Source: Alentia gelatinosa (Eukaryota > Annelida > Polychaeta > Phyllodocida > Polynoidae). From it: a stretch of 64,000 nucleotides of DNA. The number at the start of each line of letters is the position of its first letter. Position 1 is the first letter of the stretch. This document shows, piece by piece, positions 48,900-59,323 of this stretch. The position numbers and the translations under genes are program-made. Below the pieces are notes generated by a model, which was not told the DNA's origin, searched no databases, and was given only the letters and a program-made list of their open reading frames with translations. The stretch covers positions 25,455,469 to 25,519,468 of the forward strand of contig OX465584.1 of assembly GCA_950022655.1 (NCBI GenBank). Direction: 5' to 3'.

Positions 48900-50420
48900 G
48901 AAAATACGCCCTCAGACATGTGTCACCTTGACCTTGGCCCTGACAGACGCTACCTGTGCCACGTAGTTAAAGACTCATAGGCGTCCATGTTTTTAGCTCT
49001 ACCTTAATGTGGACAGCGTAGAGAAGCGATGGGTAACAGGTAGAACACCAAAGAAAATCTTCTAAAGAGTGACCAGTTTATGTCAGTGACAAAAGAGGGC
49101 TTATATTAAGTTCACATGTTTTGTAAAAATGTATGTGACAATAATGTTAAACATGTAGAGGGGGTCCAAAGGGGTTTATAGTCGCAAAGTGTAAGCTACA
49201 TATGGCTCACTCTATTTAATATATCTTTTAGGACTCAAAGGTAATCTTTTCCAAATGAAGCCATAAAATGTCCCACATTGAATAACCAGAGCAATATGAG
49301 ATTATGTCGTCCCCAATGGAATCAAAATAATAGGAAAACCCGTCATTGTTAAGATTTTTCTTTTAAATAAAAACGTTTAGGTATTAGACAAACCCATCTA
49401 ATCGTTGTATTTGCCCATTTATATAAACATCTTAAAGAGAGTATTACCTGTGACATTGCCCATCTACAGAACTATGGTCTTTTAGACAAGAACCAAACAT
49501 GTATTTCAATAGGGTAGCACACAGAGGCACGCCCAGATCCTGTAGTCATGTACTGAGAACCACCAGCCGTCCGTCATGTGTGCGGGATAGGGCTTCCTGT
49601 CAGTCACAGAGTCTGACTGCACCACAGATGTTCCCCTCCTCCTCCAGCTCAGCCTCACACGCTCCGAGCAAATAAGAGCTTTTTGATGCTCCCCTCAGAC
49701 AGCGGCACTCATAAATCCGTCTCTGTGTGGAGATCTTTGTATGAACACCACAGATGCCTGTGGCCGGCCTTACCGTAAACCTGCCACGTCTCTCGCCCCA
49801 CCTGTCAGCCTAGTTTTACATCTGACGTCTGTGTGTGTTGGGATGGTGGGGAGTTGTAGGGTTCGGGCTCCAGGAGACTGGAATGTGTTGTGCAGTATGT
49901 TCTGACCCTCTGGTGGAAATTCTAGTTTACATGTGGCACCACATAGCGGCTCACAGGTGCAGGAGATCAGGGAGCATTAGTTTACACATTACCTTTACAG
50001 GTAGCTTGAGGAATTACTTGGCCTATGACCCATGCATTATTGAATTATTGATGTATTCTTTCGTCTATAGTGAAATTGTTGTTACCTTCAGTACTGTTAC
50101 TAAAGTAAGTATTTCGGCTAATTATTTACGGTGTTGATGTGGTGTACTGTGGTATCTAGGTGGGCGGGGAAGGATGTAAGGGAATTAGTTTACACAAATA
50201 GTTTATAATTTTCCTCCCATTTGGCAGATAGGTATGTTGCTGGCACGTGGTGGCATGGTAGTTTACACTTGGTGCCCCATAAACAAAATACTTGAGCGAC
50301 GAGTCTATAACGTAACGTACACATTTCCGATTGCGAGTTGTGTGTCATTAACATTTGATGCAGATAAAAGCACACAGTAAGTGGTACGTGCGTATCTAGA
50401 TTACAGAGATCGTAGTTATC
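48900..50420. other. Non-coding stretch
   Basis: AT-rich unique DNA with no recognised gene. TTTACAG|GTAGCT at about 49999 is a poor ratchet-like site. Confidence 0.45.
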
Positions 50421-50668
50421 CATTTCCCAAGGAAATCCTTGTTTTCATTTCCAGTTTATGAAACTCTTTTCTTGTGCAAAATAGAAATAGCATAAATTGA
50501 ACCTCATCCACACCAATACACAGTAGTTCAAATCTCCACGCACACCTCAGCCCCATTCCATGACCAACAACACTGTGTTTTCGAAGTTTATTTCAGTCTC
50601 TTTGAGGCGGTAGATTCCATATGAATAATATTTCCAAATTTAATGGCCCCAACCGACATTCCTGCCAG
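50421..50668 (+). repeat. Unnamed interspersed repeat, copy 4 (full)
   Basis: Begins CATTTCCCAAGGAAATCCTT, passes through TTCAAATCTCCACGCACACC and AGCCCCATTCCATGACCAAC, and ends ACCGACATTCCTG. It aligns end to end with copy 5 at 51745, about 245 bp. No coding frame, tRNA head or terminal inverted repeat found. Confidence 0.75.
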
Positions 50669-50899
50669 AAGCATACACCAAGTACCTCAAAATGGATATT
50701 GGAAATACAGTATAAAACTATAGAAGAGAGGTCAACCCTCGCATTCAACTCACTTCCCACTGCAGTGCAAAATACGCGGATTCACTACAAATCATCTCTG
50801 CTGAGCCTCTTTCCGTTTTACCAGCACAGACATTGAAACAGTGATATAAAAAACTGTTTGATAAATCACAAGATGTTCCAGTTATATATCAGGGTTTCA

Positions 50900-51240
50900 C
50901 GAATTTAGTGTTCTTTCAGCGCCCCATTCCCTCGGTATCACACAGTGCGTTGGTGTCGTCGTCGACGGTGGTGACGGTGACGGCGGCGGCGGGGCCGGGG
51001 GTCGGGGTGCTGGAGTCGGGTGGGGCGGGACGTTTGCCAGCACTCGGCAGTCAGATTACCCACAGTCAGATTAATCGATCTTCACAACCCGGAAACGTAG
51101 ACGTGTCGCCTTTACCAGCGCCCGGTTAGACGGCGCTAACATTTATTTACCCGGTTATCGATGTGACCGCCCACGGCCAGGCATAAACTGGACCAGTGAC
51201 AGGCCGACTGCCGCCGCCGTGATGCAGCACAGAGCCCGGA
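50900..51240. other. CpG-rich patch
   Basis: Includes GTCGTCGTCGACGG and GGCGGCGGCGGGG, then many CpGs to 51240. Possible CpG island or regulatory element; no start site visible. Confidence 0.35.
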
Positions 51241-51744
51241 GTGCTGACAGACTGTCACCGACATGTAACATGTCAACTGTCACCCTGCTGCCGCATGCTT
51301 TTCTCTTAACGCTTTATGTATGGCTGCAATAAGTATCATGTTTAGCCATTTAGTATCTGCAATATTTGTACAATTCGTGGAGCACCAAAGAATAGAATTT
51401 TCATGGTTTTTTTTTTTTATAAAATGGTGTGAGCATTATTTTTAAGGTTTTGTGTGAGTATTATATGGGGCAAATCCCATTACAAACTATGTTACCCACG
51501 GAAACGTGGATGGTGATTTATATAGAAGGAACCAAGGCGACACTTTACAGTATACCTGATTTCCAGGATAGTATGTCAGCCTCTTCAGGATGTTAAACTT
51601 TCTTTAACTGCCGACGTGGCTTCAGATTGACAGGAACTTTCTCAGCTGAGAACCAACCACACCTGTTGGTTCAGTCACCGCTAAACACGTTTATGCGCGA
51701 GAAAGAAGTACAATCAATTGGTAATATGATTGCCTTGCTACCAA

Positions 51745-51983
51745 TCATTTTCCCTCTTTCTCAAGGAAATCCCTGTTTTCATTTTCACATTTATTAAAAA
51801 AATACAAAGAATAAATTGGGCCTAATTCACACAAGGGTCCAAACCTCCACATACACCCTAGCCCCATTCCATGGCCAATAACGATGTATTTTCCATGTTT
51901 TCGCAGTCTCACGGAGGCACTAAATTCCACATGAAAAATATGTCCTATTTTGTCATTACCCCAACTGATATCCTTGTCTTACC
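51745..51983 (+). repeat. Unnamed interspersed repeat, copy 5 (full)
   Basis: Begins TCATTTTCCCTCTTTCTCAAGG, cited here in part (CTCAAGGAAATCCCTG), contains AGCCCCATTCCATGGCCAAT and ATTCCACATGAAAAATATG, and ends CAACTGATATCCTTG. Best partner of copy 4, 1.3 kb away. Confidence 0.75.
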
Positions 51984-52507
51984 AAGAAAGTTAGTACACA
52001 AGCTCTCAGCGCCTTCAAAGAAAAATATGGCATTTAAATTGGCATAGTTAGCAAAAATAATCTCACATGCAATCTTCAATAACTCGCACCTAGTAATATC
52101 TTGCAAACATCTGCCATTACATGATCCCCATTACCAGTCCTCGCCGTTCAACATTGGCAGGAGTGCTGTAGGTGACCTCTGAGGTCAGTGACCTGGTGAT
52201 TAAGGAGGTCACATGCATGACCTGCCGACCACGGAGGTCGTTAGAGACACGTCAGTGGTCCTGCTCTGAATACCAATAAGCACATCCCCCAGAGTAGTCA
52301 GCAGAGAGTTTGTACGCCAGGGACGAAGTAAATGGACTCGAATGTCACTCACCACATAGTGATAAGTAGACTGTGATAACATCTTGCTGTACACCAGAAG
52401 GTAATCGGTGTGTGAGACAGAAAACCTCACCACCTTCCATGTATCTGTGATCAGTGTGAGCATGCTGCATGTAAAATGATTAGATGCAAACATTTATCCG
52501 AAACAGA

Positions 52508-52733
52508 TACAGTAAAACCCCGCTTCCGGGACACCTCGCTTAAGGGGACTCTGCTTAAGGGGACACCCTGCTTAAGGGGACACCCTGCTTAAGGGGACAC
52601 CCTGCTTAAGGGGACAGTTTCCTCGGAACCAAAATTCTTATTTAGTATATTTTAACCCCGCTTAAGGGACACCCCGCTTAATGGGACAGTTTGCTCTGAA
52701 CAGACGGTGCCCCTTAAGCGGGGTTTCACTGTA
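52508..52733. mobile_element. TA-flanked MITE, Tc1/mariner-pogo type ends
   Basis: Left end TACAGTAAAACCCCGCTT and right end AAGCGGGGTTTCACTGTA are inverted repeats with one mismatch, and TA flanks both sides as the target duplication. CAGTRAAACCCC ends are typical of pogo/Tigger-like MITEs. The interior has no coding capacity and is built from CTTAAGGGGACACCCTG units that echo the terminal repeat. Confidence 0.85.
52539..52616 (+). repeat. 17-bp tandem repeat inside the MITE
   Basis: CTTAAGGGGACA begins at 52539, 52554, 52571, 52588 and 52605; the last steps are exactly 17 bp. The unit is derived from the MITE's own terminal sequence, so the element has expanded internally. Confidence 0.9.
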
Positions 52734-54982
52734 CATTCACATCAGTGATGAAACCAATAAATACACCAGGGACCCATCTTTTTCTGATGTTTTATACCAT
52801 CTCAACAGCCAGGCTCTCGAGAGGGGATTTATTAGATAAAGACGAGGCAAAGAGTGTAACACGGTATCATACACTGGGACGACATACTACATGATTTGAC
52901 TCCCTTCATATTATATGCCGCTACCCTGGACACATCATGTCACGACACACTTTCTGATATTCTTGTGTAATGAAACCTTATGATATGTTCTTCAAAGACA
53001 CCAAAGGTGACCTTTGGTATATCAATTCGGAGTCATTAGTAGATACAAAATTTCTTTACGACGTTGAAAAAAACGGACACATTTTACACCAGAAGAATAC
53101 AATTAGGAATCTTAAGTGTCTGTGTATGCTCTCCTCCTATAGTGATTATCACACTAGCGCTTGCTTATACACGACTAACCTCATGTATCATACAAGAGCC
53201 GGCCGACCCCTGTACTGAGAACCTGTGTCAAGCCCACTCGGGTCGCTGTCTGTGTCGTGCGCTGTGTCAATGTGAAAGCAAGTCCACAGTGTATTGAGTG
53301 GAGGTTCTCAATAACGTTGATATATCACCAGCTCCTTTCCCTGCTCAACGGAGAAAGCACGCTCGCTAAGTTACTCACTTTGTCATCATTGACAAATCTC
53401 CTCTCTCACTACACAGAAGTATGTGATACTATCATAGATCACTGGGATGCAGCCTCAGATGGGGCTTTTTCACCTTTGATTTAAATTGAATTCCGGGGAT
53501 ATTCACCTAAGACATAGCGTCTGCTTACGATCCGTTTCTTTTGTTCAGTCATTTTAAATTATGTGCCGCCCAATCACCAGACTTATATAATAGACCGCCT
53601 TTTACGTATAGGAAGAGAGAGGCATGGTAAAAACCTAGTCATGCCACTATTCGTATGTCTGGACAACAAATTAGGAACTTGCTGCTGTATCTACCTAAGT
53701 AAAAACCTGTTCGTATGTGTCTTTGACATATCAGGTTCATATATATTTTACAAGATGCAGGCGAAGCCTCATTTGATTTATCTTGGTCCTGGTTATGTTC
53801 TTCTATTAATGGCAATGAATGGTATTCGTAAAATCCTATAGCACGCCAGATCAGACAAAGGGTGATATATCATTATGTTAACTTCACGGTCTTCTACTAT
53901 TCTAACGTTCCTTATGACGCCTGGTGACTATTACCTTGCTTATTTTATGTAACATATATTTTAAGATGACAGGTAAGGCTACCTACATGGAAGATTAATA
54001 AACAACCAAGTTTCATGATATAGTGCTGCAATCTACTCAGATGTCATGCTGGGGATATTTTCACTTGATATTTTGACGCGACTTTGAAGGAGGATAGTTG
54101 ATATGACAACACTGACCTCTGACTCTAGGTTGGATACTAAGCGTGCCATGGGCTTTACTTGCCTAACAGAACATCCAGAAATAAGCGTAGGACAAAGAAG
54201 CATAACCTTGCCCCGAGTCTGCAGATATAGACTGGCGGTCAAATGACAGTGACCTTGTCTTGTAGTATATTTTCGGTATGTGGGGTCAGTGACCTCGCTT
54301 TATCCATGATATATATTTACAGACTGGCCTTACGGTAGGACGGATCACCTCGATATACGTGCACACTACCACTGGTTGGGGTGGGGGACGGGGGCGGTGT
54401 AGGGTCGGGTGTCGGCACTGTGAATCGATGCACGCCGTACCTATTATAGCAGTGGCGAAATCAATATCACGCCCTGCCCCTTGCTGCCACTCGCCCATCT
54501 TCAACAACCATACGATCCCGGGCGATGGGCAAGTGCAAACAGGGCGCGGGCCAGTAGTGCCGCCATTGAGGGCAGGCAGTTGTAGAGAGGCGCCTTATTA
54601 AACTGTGATTGGAGGGACAGGTTTGATTGAGGTGCACAGGGAGCTTGTTGTTGTTCTCAGTTAACGCTGTCTCGTTCCGCATTCAGTCCTGTCTTTACTA
54701 CTATTACTACTACCACTACGACAGCCTCTCCGTCCCTTCACACCCACACCTCCCAGACGTGTCTCAGCAGCTCCCGATAGCCAGGTTTTAACACCGTGGT
54801 AATCAGCGGCCATATTTTCAGCCTCCCTCTGAACCCCGACCCAGCTCCCGGACACCCCTTCCCTGCCACCCGGCACCACCCCTCCCTTCACCTGTAGCTA
54901 ATCTGCCTGGACGTGCTCATTATAGCCGCCTTAGTAATCAGCATGTCTGCCCATGAAGGAGCCCGGATAAAGACGAGCTGAG
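52734..54982. other. Non-coding stretch
   Basis: No gene recognised. A cysteine-rich frame near 53190-53297 has no ATG. A GC-rich patch lies at 54365-54560. Confidence 0.45.
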
Positions 54983-54991
54983 GAGCAGCTC
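54983..54991 (-). promoter_or_regulatory. GAGCWGCTC motif, site 16
   Basis: Exact GAGCAGCTC, preceded by GAGCTGAG and followed by the one-mismatch GAGCAACTC at 55003-55011, 20 bp on. CAGCAGCTC lies at 54765. Confidence 0.5.
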
Positions 54992-55339
54992 ATTGACGGA
55001 ATGAGCAACTCACCAGGCGCTGATGAAATATAGGGAGGCACTGGTTGGCTACACGGGACTGCCTGAAGGATTTTATGAGTGATATCGAGAGTTGTGCATT
55101 TACTGAAAAAATATATGTTGTAGAAAAGGTCATAAATTAGGTGGCAAATACTAGGACCATGATATGATGACCAGAAATAAGCACGGTCACAGTGAGGTAA
55201 TTAGAGGAAAGGCCATTCACCAAGGATAATCAAGTTAAGTTTATACAGGAAGGCCAATACAGAAATAATCATGCAGAAACGACCATAAAAACAGCATTAT
55301 GTATAAAAATAACCTGACAGATAGGGCCATGCATTAAGG

Positions 55340-55376
55340 AGTGTACAGAAAGGGCAGTAGAGTGTACAGAAAGGGC
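55340..55376 (+). repeat. Two-copy 21-bp direct repeat
   Basis: AGTGTACAGAAAGGGC occurs at 55340 and 55361. The surroundings (55200-55410) repeat GGCCAT and AGAAA in a degenerate way, suggesting an old tandem array. Confidence 0.6.
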
Positions 55377-55634
55377 CATACAACGCGTGGCATTCCTAGA
55401 TAGCCATGCGGAATAGGTATTGTTCACTGTCGTAAAACTGTCACTTTGTAACTGAGGTGTAATCTCAAGCACTAATATCATCTGTCGTCGGTAAACAAGT
55501 TATTTGTATATCAGTATGGAATGCATAATAGAACTACAGAGTGACTCAAGGCTGTTGTGAATGTCCTTTTGTAAAGAGGTGCTCTTTTCAGACAAAGACA
55601 TGAACAATGACAACAGGGAAGTCTTCATTATGTG

Positions 55635-55643
55635 GAGCTGCTC
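55635..55643 (+). promoter_or_regulatory. GAGCWGCTC motif, site 17
   Basis: Exact GAGCTGCTC followed by TGCTCTC. Confidence 0.5.
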
Positions 55644-57661
55644 TGCTCTCATACCCTGCAGACAGCTCACCGCCTACCCTACCAGCAAATATGCGAAGTG
55701 TCATTCACAGCATATTTACCCTTTGAATGACAAAAAAAGTTGGTGTTTCATATTAGGTAATTACTCTGGTACTTCGCTTCCTTGTGCTGCAGGGCAATTG
55801 TCCTTCGAAGTTAATTAACAGATAAGTATGAGGACTTCATCTGTAATAAGGTTTTTTGTACCGTATGCAAAGTGATAGTTACTGGGAATTGTTCTTAGAG
55901 CACCTCACAGTTACAATGAAGTGAAGCTCAAAGGAGTTCTTAGTTTACTCAATGATAAATTCTGTTGTCATGCATAAGCATGGCATTCTATCATATTAAC
56001 AAATTAATAAATTGAGGGTATTGTTATGTTATTGTTATGTTATAATTCCCTTCACTGACTGAAGGTGATGCAGTTCCATTGCCCATTGTTTATTTTTCTA
56101 GCTAATAATTTCACGGTGAAAGTAAAGACGGTTTCCTCCATCGAATGGTACAGTAGAGTAAATTTTAAAGGAGAACTTTGTGTCATTTGTCCGCTAGGGA
56201 AGCTTCTAATCAATCCCTTTGTGATACTCGGAATGTGTGAATGAGTCGGCGAGACTTTGCGAGGCGGGCCCGGATTTACTGGGCCCTGCCACTGGGGCAA
56301 CTCTCCCCTGTTGACGGCGAGAAGGGAGGATCAGGTGGCACTAATCCAGCCTTCTTCGCCTGAGAGTTCCCGGAAGTCGCTCGCTCAGAGACACGCACTG
56401 TGGGGAGCTGGGGAGCTGTTGACATTGGGTCTATATTCTCAAAATTAATCGAATCGTTGTTGCATTGAATATACATTGCGGTCATATATTTCATGAAAAA
56501 AAGTCTCATAATGCTGACTTGCTCTCCTCTTATCTTCATAAATAAAAAATAGCTTTATTTAATTCCGAGGCAGATTACACCGACCATTTTGCTCGCCAGT
56601 GATGGTTATCTGGCTTAGGCTGTTGTTATCCCTGTTCCCACTCAGCGATTTGGACCACACCACCCTAAACCTTTACCGATCCCCTTGTGCATCCATCCTC
56701 CAGTCGGGGCGTGTTCCCAGACACCAACACCACGCCCCAACCAGCAAGCATAGCACCAACCATCATGAGGTTTCATTGTAGAGTGTGTATACGGTGAAGA
56801 CTGGAGGAGGGGTGGCATTAATTAGGAGGACAGAGACACACCAGCATAAGGTCCCCGTGAATAATATATGGTGCTCAACTGTTGTAGCCCTCTGCGGCAG
56901 GACGGGTGGGGAGGGGATGCCTAGTGGTTGTACGCACGGGGTTGTCAGTTCTACCCTCCTCTCACTCACTCACCGGCTCGCTTATGCCACCTGCCGGCAT
57001 CAGCGGCAGGCTCTTGTGGAAAGGGTGGGTTGTGGCAGCAGCAGCAGTAGCAGCAGCAGGGTGATGAGCAGCAGTCAGCCTGCAGGTCCCTCCAGGGTCC
57101 CCTCCACCTCCAGCCGTTTTCTCCCCAACCCTAATACCAATCCCCTTTCGTTCTGTCTCTACCGGCAATCTTCCCATCACAGATTCCCCTCACTCCCCCA
57201 ACCCATGGACCCCTCCCCTTCTAACCGGGCTAACCACATTTCTCTCTCTCTCTCTCCATTATTCCCCTTGATGTATTCAGTTTGGTGTGCCTGCCTTCTT
57301 CTACTGATTAAGGTCTGTTTGACCCAGCAGTTCGCCAGTCATTATTGCCCTTATACCCGTTGACGGTAGTTTTATATGCAACAAACTGTTGACGCTTTCA
57401 ATAGCTACTCCCAGTTACACTCTAGTTTCCTCTGCCATGCCTTTTACTGCCCAGGGCTTTCCCTCCAGTGCCTCCACTAAATACCTTGCGCTCACAACCT
57501 AAACACCACCTGCCTACTGCTATGTATCTGGTACCTGTCTCCCTCAGTCAGTCATAAACCTTTGTCAAACACCTACCGCCCACCGTCTGCTGTCTGCCAG
57601 CCACCTCTCATCTCTTTCTGTGTGAGCTTTCACCACCCTCTATCAGCTGTAGGCAAGACAA
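55644..57661. other. Non-coding stretch
   Basis: Includes (CAGCAG)n-like sequence near 57031-57059, which inflates a serine-rich open frame starting at a GTG, and a (TC)n run near 57241-57256. No gene supported. Confidence 0.45.
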
Positions 57662-57693
57662 TCACTTCTACCCTCTATACACTACAGGTATGT
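57662..57693 (+). promoter_or_regulatory. Second recursive-splice-like site
   Basis: TCACTTCTACCCTCTATACA leads to CTACAG ending at 57687, abutted by the strong donor GTATGT. The tract is pyrimidine-rich but lies in a broadly pyrimidine-rich region, so it is less specific than the site at 32519. It has the same strand. Confidence 0.35.
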
Positions 57694-57949
57694 GGTTGGT
57701 GTTGATCCGATTGGAAAACTTTTGGGTTGGTGCTGGTGGGGATGGGGGAGGAAAGAGATTTACAGCATCTAAATTCGTGAAATTAACACTCAGGAAATCC
57801 CTCAATTGTAACAAAAAATGCCCAAATTATGGTTGCCCCAGACCGCTACCGACTTGACCTTTTACCCCCAAAAAGGGCATTGTCATCCCCGACACTAATC
57901 TTGCCTTTCCAAGCAATTCTTGACAATCCACCTGATACCCCTCTACACC

Positions 57950-58255
57950 TTTTCAGCTGCCTTTCAAATCCCAATGCACTCCTCCACTCTCTATCGGCTG
58001 CCCTTCAAATACCACTGCCGCCTCTCCGCTCTCTATCCGCTGCCCTTCAAGTTCCATCCCCATCCCTCAACTCTCTCTCCTTTGCCCTTTAAATTCCATT
58101 GCCACCCCACTAATCTCTATCTGCTGCCCTTCATGTTCCACCTCCATCCCTAAACTCCTTATCAGATATCTTCTGCCCTTCAAATGTCACCCCATCTCTT
58201 CACTCTTTCCCCACTGCCCTTCGAATCCCACCCCAGTCCCACCCATCCACTAAGC
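57950..58255. repeat. Degenerate 42-bp pyrimidine-rich minisatellite
   Basis: GCTGCCCTTCAAATNCCA-like units begin near 57956, 57997, 58039, 58080, 58123, 58171 and 58212, about 42 bp apart. Seven units, diverged. The strand is almost purine-free, so it could form triplex DNA. Confidence 0.8.
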
Positions 58256-59232
58256 GGGTGTCCTAATTCCAGTCTCCAGCTGCTGCCCTCCTAATCCCAC
58301 CCGCTACCCTCCACTACATCAGCTCCTCTCCACCCATCACCACCCACTCTCAATACCCGCACTCTACACGCCACCCGCTGTCCGTCTCTCGTCTTCATAT
58401 TCCCTTGCCGCCCGCCTCTGGTAAAGCAGGCCGCTTGACGTGGTCACTCATGATCCATGCATCGAGCGTGTCTAACGGAGATGGTCAGATAGTTACGTGA
58501 TCGGCATTGATTATGTACGTTGTCGTTAATCAATTTGCAATTTATACAGTATTACACAGCACTGGGGTATTGCCACAGCGTTAATACGATTATTGCGCCA
58601 TGCCAATCAGTCAGCACAGAGACTGTAAGAATGTCTAATAAGCTGTAAACTATGAAATATAGGTACTAATAACAAGTGTTCTCCTCACTTTCTTTGATTT
58701 CCACCTTGGTAGGAAAGGGATTGAACAATAAAAACAGCTTTACGCTTTATCCGATAGTTCTCTGCGTGAGGTCAGATTATCCATAAAAGACTTCATTGAA
58801 CCTCTTTAGTGGTCGTTCTACCTCTTCGCTGCAACATATGCTGAATGCTTTAAATCATTTAGCTGCGGCGTCTCCTATAAGGGCTTTTGGCAAGGCTCCT
58901 GGCTCTCTACCGTGCTCTCACACCCTCAGCATTGGCACAACATGTATACAATCGATTAGATTTATACACACACAATAAACAACCAGGTTAAATTAGGTAG
59001 AATCCTTTTCATTTTAGATGGAAATTATTCCTGTATATTTTTATATGTACTGTGAATATTTTGTTTACACAGACTTGATAGTAATGATAGAACCTATATA
59101 TGTAAATATGTAGTGCTAAATGAAACAACTCTGGGGCCACTGACAACAGGGTATGTACACGTACAACCTCCAGAATGAACATCAACTGAAATAAAGCCAG
59201 TGTGTACCATAGAGTATACAGTACTCTACACA
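58256..59232. other. Non-coding stretch
   Basis: C-rich at the start, then AT-rich. Nothing supported. Confidence 0.45.
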
Positions 59233-59242
59233 ATAATGTGCT

Positions 59243-59313
59243 TGAGAGAGTCTGGTAAGGACATATAATGGTTGACTGGACGTTAAATCAAACCAACCAA
59301 ACAAACAAAAACT
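59243..59313 (+). mobile_element. 5'-truncated SINE, 71 bp
   Basis: Flanked by the 10-bp target duplication ATAATGTGCT (59233-59242 and 59314-59323). The sequence is only the last part of the SINE at 36093: AGTCTGGTAAGGAC, TAATGGTTGACTGGACG, then the ACCAAACAAAC tail. A target duplication on so short a copy shows it inserted already truncated, by LINE-type priming. Confidence 0.9.
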
Positions 59314-59323
59314 ATAATGTGCT

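Noticed and set aside
50621..50836. Frame with FNSLPTAV resembling a LINE reverse transcriptase tail
   Set aside because: It overlaps the unnamed repeat, lacks the conserved tryptophan and the SLxxFKxxL pattern, and its start is not supported. Similarity is too slight to call.
53064..53297. Small cysteine-rich frame with a hydrophobic N-terminal part, like a secreted peptide
   Set aside because: The frame begins at TTG and has no in-frame ATG before the cysteine-rich part. No convincing splice acceptor was found. Cysteine spacing fits no family I can name.
56785..57363. 192-codon open frame with a serine run
   Set aside because: Starts at GTG. The serine run comes from a CAG-type trinucleotide repeat, and the rest follows C/T-rich sequence. 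No domain recognised.
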